Assembly: GCA_019115615.1 (NCBI GenBank)
Contig: DXDE01000118.1
Coordinates: forward strand, 1 to 47,395
DNA from: Candidatus Agathobaculum merdavium
Lineage (GTDB): Bacteria > Bacillota > Clostridia > Oscillospirales > Butyricicoccaceae
Reading direction: 5' to 3'
Length of the DNA stretch: 47,395 nt
Positions 39,159-46,142 of this stretch are shown one piece after another (position 1 is the first letter of the stretch; every line of letters starts with the position of its first letter). A program made the translations under genes and the position numbers. Below the pieces are notes generated by a model, which saw nothing but the letters and a program-made list of their open reading frames with translations, was not told the DNA's origin and did no database searches.

Positions 39159-40396
39159 CAGTGTGCGCCTCCTAACTGTTTTGCGCGCTCAGCGCGGGAG
39201 AATGCCATCAGCTGCGGCTTTTCGCGGATGAGGTCAAAGTCGATCGTGTCAAGCGGGGTTCGCTCACGGATGAGCGAGGTGTAGATGCCCGCGCGGTCGA
39301 CATCGCCAATCAGAATAAAGCCGACCAGATGGTTGTCGCGCGTGACCAGCAGCTTGTAGTTTTCGCCGTCCTGTTCGAGATATTGTTCTCCATCGTACGA
39401 ACCGGCAGTGATCATGTGCAGCCCCAGAAAACCAGAAGCGTTCATGGGGATTGCTTTGTCGAAGGATGCTTTGCCGCCGGCCATGTTGCGGCCCGCAGTC
39501 TCGCCCTGCAGGTAGGCGTTGGGTAGGATGGCGAGGATGCGGTCGGTGTCAGCGGAAATATCGTGCGATACCGTGCAGTCGCCCGCCGCATAAATATCCG
39601 GCACGGTGGTGGCGGAGCAGTTGTTAATCAGAATACCGCGGTTTACTTCGCAGCCCGCGTCAGCGGCGAGTTCGGTATTCGGCCGTACGCCGACTGCTAC
39701 GACCAGTACGTCAAAGCCGAGTGTGGCGCCGCTTTGCAGGGTAGCGGTATTGCCATCGAAGCGGGCGACGCTGTCGCCGAGGATGAAACGCACGCCTTTG
39801 CCTTCAAGGTGCCGCTGGATAATGGCGGCAGGTACTTCGGTCAGTACATTGGGCAGGATACGCGGTGCAAGGTCAATGACGGTCAGTTCTTTCGCGCGGT
39901 GGCAGATGCCTTCGGCACATTTCAGGCCAATCAGACCTGCGCCGACGATAAGTACACGTTTGTCGCTTGTTTCACCCAGCATATTGTTCAGCCGCTTGGC
40001 ATCGTCCAGCGTCATAAAACTGGTCTTGTTCTGCACGGTGTCCAGCCCTTCCATCGGCGGCACGAACGGCCGTGAGCCGGTGCAGATACAAAGTTTATCA
40101 TAGGGAACGGTTTCGCCGCCCTCGAGCAGTACGTTTTTTGCCGCATGGTCGATTTTGGTTACTGTGCGTCCCAGCATGGTTTTGACACCGTTTTTCTCAT
40201 AAAAGTCGGCCGGACGGTAATGCAGCATCTTGTCCTCGGTCGTTTTGCCCAGCAGCAGATAGGAAATCAGCGGCCGGCCATACACGGGATAGATTTCGTC
40301 TGAAATGACGGTGATTGCGCCATCGCGGTCGACCGCGCGGATACCTTCGATTGTGCCGACAGCTGCCGTGCCGTTGCCGATAATCACGTAATTCAT
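39158..40396 (-). CDS. NAD(P)/FAD-dependent oxidoreductase (split glutamate synthase electron-donor subunit)
   Basis: MNYVIIGNGTAAVGTIEGIRAVD, VLIVGAGLIGLKCAEGI, IYAAGDCT motifs. Confidence 0.9.
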   Translation of the reverse strand: MNYVIIGNGTAAVGTIEGIRAVDRDGAITVISDEIYPVYGRPLISYLLLGKTTEDKMLHYRPADFYEKNGVKTMLGRTVTKIDHAAKNVLLEGGETVPYDKLCICTGSRPFVPPMEGLDTVQNKTSFMTLDDAKRLNNMLGETSDKRVLIVGAGLIGLKCAEGICHRAKELTVIDLAPRILPNVLTEVPAAIIQRHLEGKGVRFILGDSVARFDGNTATLQSGATLGFDVLVVAVGVRPNTELAADAGCEVNRGILINNCSATTVPDIYAAGDCTVSHDISADTDRILAILPNAYLQGETAGRNMAGGKASFDKAIPMNASGFLGLHMITAGSYDGEQYLEQDGENYKLLVTRDNHLVGFILIGDVDRAGIYTSLIRERTPLDTIDFDLIREKPQLMAFSRAERAKQLGGAH

Positions 40397-40401
40397 GCGT
40401 T

Positions 40402-40830
40402 TCACCTCTCCTCGTACACAATGGCCTTGTTCGGACAGCCCTGTACGCACATGGGCTGGCCAAACGCATTCTTGGCGCACAGCTCGCATTTCTGGATTGC
40501 GCCCTCGTTCGAGGTGGACAGCGCACCGTACGGGCAGGACAGGATGCAGGTATAGCAGCCGACGCACTTGTCCGAGTCGATCTGTACCGCGCCATCCACG
40601 ATGGACAGCGCGCCCGAAATGCAGCCCTTGACGCACAGCGGGTCGGTGCAGTGACGGCAGTTGACCGCAAAGGAAATATTGTCGCGCTCCTCGATGCGGA
40701 TACGCGGCGCGATCTTATGATCTTTCAGTGCCTTGACCATCGAGGACTTGCCCGAGTTGGCAAAGGCGCAGTAATATTCGCACAAATGGCAGCCGAGGCA
40801 CCATTTTTCGTTGACGTAGATTCGTTTCAT
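40402..40830 (-). CDS. 4Fe-4S ferredoxin-type iron-sulfur protein
   Basis: CLGCHLCEYYC, CRHCTDPLCVKGC, CVGCYTCILSC, CELC...CVQGC clusters. Confidence 0.92.
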   Translation of the reverse strand: MKRIYVNEKWCLGCHLCEYYCAFANSGKSSMVKALKDHKIAPRIRIEERDNISFAVNCRHCTDPLCVKGCISGALSIVDGAVQIDSDKCVGCYTCILSCPYGALSTSNEGAIQKCELCAKNAFGQPMCVQGCPNKAIVYEER

Positions 40831-40845
40831 GCCTGTGTTGCCTCC

Positions 40846-42351
40846 TTATTCGCCCGCATGCTTGATGCCGAGAATGTTCAGTTCCCGGTCGGTCAGGCCG
40901 ATGCCGCGCAGCATCAGACGGTTGCCGCGCAGCGCCTCGATCGAGTTGATGCCCATGCCGCCCATCATTTCCTTGAGCTCGTGATCCCATGCGGTGACCA
41001 GATTGACCAGTCGCTGCGAGCCGATATCCGGGTTCAGGCGCTTGACCAGCTCAGGGCGCTGGGTCGCAATGCCCCAGTTGCATTTGCCGGTCTGGCAGGA
41101 GCGGCACAGGTGGCAGCCGAGTGCGAGCAGGGCAGAGGTAGCGATGTAGCATGCGTCCGCGCCGAGCGCGATGGCCTTCAAGAGATCAGCCGAGTTTCGG
41201 ATCGAGCCACCGACGACCACGGATACCTGATCGCGGATGCCTTCGTCGCGTAGGCGCTGATCGACCGCTGCGAGCGCCAGCTCAATCGGGATACCGACAT
41301 TGTCACGGATGCGGGTCGGCGCTGCGCCCGTGCCGCCGCGGTAGCCGTCGATGCAGATGACGTCCGCACCCGAACGGGCAACGCCGGATGCGATCGCTGC
41401 GACGTTATGTACTGCCGCAATCTTGACCATGACCGGCTTTTTGTATTCGGTTGCCTCTTTCAGCGAGAATACCAGCTGCCGCAGATCTTCGATCGAGTAA
41501 ATGTCATGGTGCGGGGCAGGGGAGATGGCGTCCGTGCCTTCCGGGATCATGCGGGTTTTGGAGATGTCCGGGCCGACCTTGTGGCCGGGCAGGTGGCCGC
41601 CAATACCGGGCTTTGCGCCCTGACCCATCTTGATCTCGATGGCTGCGCCTGCTTCTAGATAGTCCTTATGCACACCGAAGCGGCCGGACGCGACCTGCAC
41701 GATGGTGTGTGGGCCGTACTGATAGAAGTCCTGGTGCAGGCCGCCTTCACCGGTATTGTAATAAGTGCCCAGTTCGACAGCGGCGCGTGCGAGCGATGCG
41801 TGCGCGTTATAGGAGATTGAACCGTAGCTCATGGCAGAGAACATGACCGGAACTTTCAGTTCGAGCTGCGGGGATAGATTGGGAATCAGGTTGCCGTTTT
41901 CGTCGCGCTCGATCTTGCCCGGCTTTTTGCCGAGGAAGGTGCGTGTCTCCATCGGTTCGCGCAGTGGATCGATCGAGGGGTTGGTGACCTGCGAGGCGTT
42001 GATGAGGATCTTGTCCCAGTAGATCGGATATGGCTCCGGGTTGCCCATCGAGGACAGCAGCACGCCGCCCGAGCCTGCCTGCCGGTAGACCTCGGAAATG
42101 GCCTTGCCCGTCCAGTTGGCGTTTTCCTTAAAGGTATGGTCGGTCTTGACGATCTTCAGGGCGCGCGTCGGGCAGAGCGAGACGCAGCGGTGACAGTTGA
42201 CGCACTTGGATTCATCCACCATCATCTTCTGGAATTCCGGGTCATAAAAATGTACTTCATTGGCGCACTGTCGCTCGCAGGCGCGGCAGGCGATGCAGCG
42301 GTCGTAATTGCGCACGACCTCATACTGCGGATACAGAAAATCAATCGCCAT
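40846..42351 (-). CDS. Split glutamate synthase, FMN-binding domain subunit with N-terminal 4Fe-4S domain
   Basis: CIACRACERQC, CVNCHRCVSLCP; FSAMSYGSISYNAHASLARAA, GGTGAAPTRIRDNVGIP, CHLCRSCQTGKCNWGIATQ. Confidence 0.93.
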   Translation of the reverse strand: MAIDFLYPQYEVVRNYDRCIACRACERQCANEVHFYDPEFQKMMVDESKCVNCHRCVSLCPTRALKIVKTDHTFKENANWTGKAISEVYRQAGSGGVLLSSMGNPEPYPIYWDKILINASQVTNPSIDPLREPMETRTFLGKKPGKIERDENGNLIPNLSPQLELKVPVMFSAMSYGSISYNAHASLARAAVELGTYYNTGEGGLHQDFYQYGPHTIVQVASGRFGVHKDYLEAGAAIEIKMGQGAKPGIGGHLPGHKVGPDISKTRMIPEGTDAISPAPHHDIYSIEDLRQLVFSLKEATEYKKPVMVKIAAVHNVAAIASGVARSGADVICIDGYRGGTGAAPTRIRDNVGIPIELALAAVDQRLRDEGIRDQVSVVVGGSIRNSADLLKAIALGADACYIATSALLALGCHLCRSCQTGKCNWGIATQRPELVKRLNPDIGSQRLVNLVTAWDHELKEMMGGMGINSIEALRGNRLMLRGIGLTDRELNILGIKHAGE

Positions 42352-43448
42352 TACTGGTTTCCTCCTTCATTCAGTCGTACGATGACCGGCTCGCCGCCGC
42401 GCGGCGCCCAGATGCGGTCGAGTGCAGGCTCGATCACGCGCACCGCACATTCTTCGGATGCGATATAGACCGTCTCGTCTTTTTCACCGACGACCATACT
42501 GCGCAATTTCAAGCGGTCATTGAGAGCCATCAGCCCACCTTCAAACCCGACAAGAATGGAGAATGGGCCGGTGAAAAGCAGGGAAGCGAAGGCGTTGCGC
42601 AGATAGGTCAGGCGCTCACGTTCGGCGGATTCCTGCTTTTCAATGGTCGACCAGAACGGTGCGGCAATGACGTTTGCAATTTCGGGGTAGGTCAGCCCCA
42701 GCTTTCGACCGAGATAGTCGACGATGTAGGTGATGACCTCGGTGTCAGTCAGCAAATCGCACGAATAGCCGAACATTTCAATAAAGCGGCGGTTTGCATC
42801 ATAAGAGGAAATTTCGCCATTATGTACCACCGTGGTGTCCAGCAGCGCAAACGGATGTGCGCCGCCCCACCAACCGGGGGTGTTGGTAGGATAGCGGCCA
42901 TGGCAGGTCCACGAGTAGGCCTCATAGTTTTCCAGCATATAGTACTCGCCAACGTCCTCCGGGAAACCGGAAGCCTTAAACACGCCCATGTTCTTGCCGG
43001 AAGAAAAAATGTAAGCACCGTCCAACGTGTGGTTGATGCGGATAACAAAGCGGGCGACGAACTCGCGCTCGTCGAGCTGGCTGGAGGTGAGCTTGACGTG
43101 TAGCGGGGTGACGAAATACCGCCAGATCATCGGCTCGTCAGTGATGCGGGGATGGCAGCGTGTCGGGATCTTAGAGAGGTTTACAATATCGAAATGCCGC
43201 TCAAGCTCCTTTTCACATTCCTCTTTTGCAGCCGGCGTATCATAAAATACATGGAATGCGTAGTAGTCTGCGTATTCCGGATAAATGCCGTATCCGGCGA
43301 AGCCGCCGCCTAAACCATTGGAACGGTCGTGCATGGTGCGGATCGAATCGATGATGCGCGTGCCGTTTTCCCGCGTGCCGTCCTTATGGAAGATGCCGGA
43401 GATCGCGCACCCGGCTGGGATGCGGATTTTGCCTTCCTTTTGTAACAT
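42351..43448 (-). CDS. Split glutamate synthase, class II glutamine amidotransferase subunit
   Basis: AGCAISGIF nucleophile motif, GRYPTNTPGWWGGAHPFALLDTTVVHNGEISSYD. Confidence 0.9.
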   Translation of the reverse strand: MLQKEGKIRIPAGCAISGIFHKDGTRENGTRIIDSIRTMHDRSNGLGGGFAGYGIYPEYADYYAFHVFYDTPAAKEECEKELERHFDIVNLSKIPTRCHPRITDEPMIWRYFVTPLHVKLTSSQLDEREFVARFVIRINHTLDGAYIFSSGKNMGVFKASGFPEDVGEYYMLENYEAYSWTCHGRYPTNTPGWWGGAHPFALLDTTVVHNGEISSYDANRRFIEMFGYSCDLLTDTEVITYIVDYLGRKLGLTYPEIANVIAAPFWSTIEKQESAERERLTYLRNAFASLLFTGPFSILVGFEGGLMALNDRLKLRSMVVGEKDETVYIASEECAVRVIEPALDRIWAPRGGEPVIVRLNEGGNQ

Positions 43449-43589
43449 GGTGCTTCCTCCTTATAGATACATATTTATATGCAATGCAGAGTGGTATCCG
43501 CGGTGGGTGACCCGACCGCCGGACGCCGGCGCGTCTTTCCGATGAAAACGCGCCGGCTAGGAAAGAAATAGGATTGGGTGGTATCAAAA

Positions 43590-43649
43590 AAAGGCGTCCA
43601 CCAAAGCCGGGGACCGTTTTTTCGATCCTCGGTTTTGGTGGACGCCTTT
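43590..43649 (-). terminator. Leader intrinsic terminator of split glutamate synthase operon
   Basis: Minus strand AAAGGCGTCCACCAAA...TTTGGTGGACGCCTTT (16-bp perfect outer stem) followed by T run. Confidence 0.9.
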
Positions 43650-43653
43650 GTCC
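43640..43653 (-). promoter_or_regulatory. Candidate ANTAR-type antiterminator hairpin GGAC-AAAGGC-GTCC
   Basis: Hexaloop with A1/G4; loop and 3' arm form the 5' arm of the terminator. Confidence 0.6.
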
Positions 43654-43661
43654 TTTCTCCT

Positions 43662-43691
43662 ATTCTATTACGGCTAGGGCAGCAGCGTCAA
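43662..43691 (-). promoter_or_regulatory. Promoter TTGACG-N18-TAGAAT of split glutamate synthase operon
   Basis: -35 at 43691-43686, -10 at 43667-43662 (minus). Confidence 0.6.
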
Positions 43692-43813
43692 GCGGTAAAC
43701 CGCTGGCAAAACAGATTTTTTACAGTCTGCATAGAATGAGACGCGGAAATTTGGAGGAAATTCGATATTTTGCATCAAATCTTTGAAAATCGCAAAAAGA
43801 ACGTCACCAGACC

Positions 43814-43842
43814 TTGACAAAAATGACGAGGGTAGCTATAAT
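43814..43842 (+). promoter_or_regulatory. Perfect consensus promoter TTGACA-N17-TATAAT of glnN
   Basis: Hexamers at 43814-43819 and 43837-43842. Confidence 0.85.
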
Positions 43843-43853
43843 GCAAAGTGTTA

Positions 43854-43869
43854 ACAGCAAAGGCGCTGT
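43854..43869 (+). promoter_or_regulatory. Candidate ANTAR-type antiterminator hairpin ACAGC-AAAGGC-GCTGT
   Basis: 5-bp stem with hexaloop A1/G4, overlaps leader terminator 5' arm. Confidence 0.62.
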
Positions 43870-43903
43870 GGGAACACGACCCGCAGCGCCTGTTTTGTTT
43901 TAT
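43861..43903 (+). terminator. Leader intrinsic terminator of glnN
   Basis: AGGCGCTGTGGG-AACACGA-CCCGCAGCGCCT followed by GTTTTGTTTTATT. Confidence 0.85.
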
Positions 43904-43948
43904 TCCATTCGTTGGGTAACAAAATTCACATAAAAGGAGCGAACATTC

Positions 43949-46036
43949 ATGATGACAGCAAAGAATGTCCCCGAGCTGTTCGGCAGCATGGTCTTTAATG
44001 AGACCGTCATGAAGGAGCGTCTGCCCAAGGACGTTTACCGGAAGCTGAAAAAGACCATGCGGGAAGGCACGGCAATCGACGCCGACGTTGCCGCTGTTGT
44101 GGCGACCGCCATGAAGGACTGGGCGGTTTCCAAGGGCGCGACGCACTACACCCACTGGTTCCAGCCGATGACCGGCGTAACGGCGGAAAAGCATGACTCC
44201 TTCATTTCTCCGACCGATGACGGCAGCGTAATGATGGAGTTCTCCGGCAAGGAACTGATCCGCGGCGAGCCTGATGCGTCCTCGTTCCCGTCCGGCGGCC
44301 TGCGCGCGACCTTTGAGGCGCGTGGCTACACCGCTTGGGACCCGACCAGCTACGCGTTCGTCAAGGACGGTTCGCTCTATATCCCGACGGCGTTCTGCTC
44401 TTATACGGGCGAGATCCTCGACAAGAAGACCCCGCTGCTGCGCTCGATGGAGGCAATCAGCGTGCAGGCCTGCCGCGTGCTCAAGCTGTTCGGCAAGGAT
44501 GTGCGCCATGTAACGACTACCGTCGGTCCGGAGCAGGAGTATTTCCTGATCGAGAAGAAGGATTACGCCAAGCGCAAGGATCTGATCTTCACCGGCCGCA
44601 CCCTGTTTGGCGCGAAGCCGCCCAAGGGGCAGGAGATGGAGGATCACTATTTCGGTTCGATCCGTCCGCGTGTTGCGGCGTTCATGCAGGAGCTGGACGA
44701 AGAGCTGTGGAAGCTCGGCATCTTCGCCAAGACCAAGCATAACGAGGTTGCGCCTGCGCAGCACGAGATGGCGCCGGTGTTCACCACAACGAACATTGCG
44801 TGTGACCATAACCAGCTGACCATGGAGGTCATGAAGCGCGTGGCGCAGAAGCACGGCTTTATCTGCCTGATGCACGAAAAGCCGTTTGACGGTGTCAACG
44901 GCTCCGGTAAGCACAACAACTGGTCGATTTCTACCGACGAGGGTGAGAACCTGCTTGAGCCCGGCAAGACGCCGAGCGAGAACGCGCAGTTCCTCCTGTT
45001 CCTGACTGCAGTCATCAAGGCGGTCGACGAATACCAGGATCTGCTGCGTATTTCGGTTGCTTCTGCGGGCAATGATCATCGTCTGGGTGCAAACGAAGCG
45101 CCTCCGGCGATCGTCTCCATGTTCATTGGTGACGAACTGCAGGGCATCCTCGACGCGATCGAGTCCGGTGCGGATTACACCGATATGGCCAAGACCAAGA
45201 TGGATCTGGGCGTGTCTGCGCTGCCGGATATCCCGAAGGATACGACCGACCGCAACCGTACTTCGCCCTTTGCCTTTACCGGCAACAAGTTCGAGTTCCG
45301 CATGCTGGGCTCGGCGATCAACATTGCTTGCCCGAATATTATGATTAACACTGCGGTAGCCGAGGAGTTGCGCCTGTTTGCCGACGAGCTGGAGGGCGCG
45401 GAGGACTTCGAGAGTGCATTGCTGACGCTGATCAAGCGCGAGATCAAGGCGCACAAGCGTATCATCTTCAATGGCAACGGCTATGATGATGCGTGGGTGG
45501 CGGAAGCTGAGGCGCGCGGTCTGCACAACCTCAAGTCTACGGTGGATGCGCTGCCGCACTACACGGATGAGGCGAATGTCGAGCTGTTTGCCCGCCATGG
45601 CGTTTACACCCGCGTCGAGATGGAATCCCGCTTGGAAGCGCTGCTCGAGGAATACTATAAGACCCTGCACATCGAAGCGCTGACCATGAGCGACATGGTA
45701 CGCGAGGAAATTCTGCCGGCTTGTGTGCAGTACCAGAGCGATCTGGCTAAGACCATCTGCGATAAGAAGACGGCCGGTGTGTCCGGCGGTATGGAGGCCG
45801 ACCTGCTGGGCCGCGTATCCGCGCTGACCGAGGAACTGTATCAGCAGTGCCGTGCGCTGGATGATGCAGTAGCGGGCGCACCTGCGGCCGAGGCCAAGGC
45901 GGTTGCGCACTACTATCATGACACGATCCTGCCGCTGATGGATGCGGTTCGCGCACCTGCGGATCAGCTGGAAATGCTGGTGGGTAAGAAGTACTGGCCG
46001 CTGCCGACCTACTCCGACATCCTGTTCTACGTATAA
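43949..46036 (+). CDS. glnN: Glutamine synthetase type III
   Basis: 695 aa; [61 protein letters not shown]. Confidence 0.95.
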   Translation: MMTAKNVPELFGSMVFNETVMKERLPKDVYRKLKKTMREGTAIDADVAAVVATAMKDWAVSKGATHYTHWFQPMTGVTAEKHDSFISPTDDGSVMMEFSGKELIRGEPDASSFPSGGLRATFEARGYTAWDPTSYAFVKDGSLYIPTAFCSYTGEILDKKTPLLRSMEAISVQACRVLKLFGKDVRHVTTTVGPEQEYFLIEKKDYAKRKDLIFTGRTLFGAKPPKGQEMEDHYFGSIRPRVAAFMQELDEELWKLGIFAKTKHNEVAPAQHEMAPVFTTTNIACDHNQLTMEVMKRVAQKHGFICLMHEKPFDGVNGSGKHNNWSISTDEGENLLEPGKTPSENAQFLLFLTAVIKAVDEYQDLLRISVASAGNDHRLGANEAPPAIVSMFIGDELQGILDAIESGADYTDMAKTKMDLGVSALPDIPKDTTDRNRTSPFAFTGNKFEFRMLGSAINIACPNIMINTAVAEELRLFADELEGAEDFESALLTLIKREIKAHKRIIFNGNGYDDAWVAEAEARGLHNLKSTVDALPHYTDEANVELFARHGVYTRVEMESRLEALLEEYYKTLHIEALTMSDMVREEILPACVQYQSDLAKTICDKKTAGVSGGMEADLLGRVSALTEELYQQCRALDDAVAGAPAAEAKAVAHYYHDTILPLMDAVRAPADQLEMLVGKKYWPLPTYSDILFYV

Positions 46037-46059
46037 AGAACGTATTATAATCATCATTG

Positions 46060-46075
46060 TACACAATGGCGTGTA
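46060..46075 (+). promoter_or_regulatory. Candidate ANTAR-type antiterminator hairpin TACAC-AATGGC-GTGTA
   Basis: 5-bp stem with hexaloop A1/G4, overlaps terminator 5' arm upstream of amtB. Confidence 0.6.
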
Positions 46076-46125
46076 TTGCCTGTCAGCCCGAAAGGGCGGC
46101 AGGGGATACACGCCATTTTTATTTT
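46065..46125 (+). terminator. Intrinsic terminator between glnN and amtB (candidate amtB leader terminator)
   Basis: AATGGCGTGTAT...CCTGTCAGCCC-GAAA-GGGCGGCAGG...ATACACGCCATTTTTATTTT. Confidence 0.88.
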
Positions 46126-46142
46126 CTCAGGGGGTTATCAAC

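Noticed and set aside
43525-43557. GC-rich hairpin GCCGGCGCGT/ACGCGCCGGC in the gltS-like 5' UTR as a second ANTAR hairpin
   Set aside because: Best fold gives a tetraloop (TTTC-ATCG-GAAA), lies downstream of the terminator, and has no T tail; function unclear
46028-46044. TACGT-ATAAAGA-ACGTA hairpin as a possible upstream P1 partner of the amtB hexaloop hairpin
   Set aside because: Seven-nt loop without G4, overlaps glnN stop and the -10, and no equivalent exists in the glnN or gltS-like leaders
43775-46111. 778-aa minus-strand ORF opposite glnN
   Set aside because: Antisense shadow of glnN and its leader; no domain
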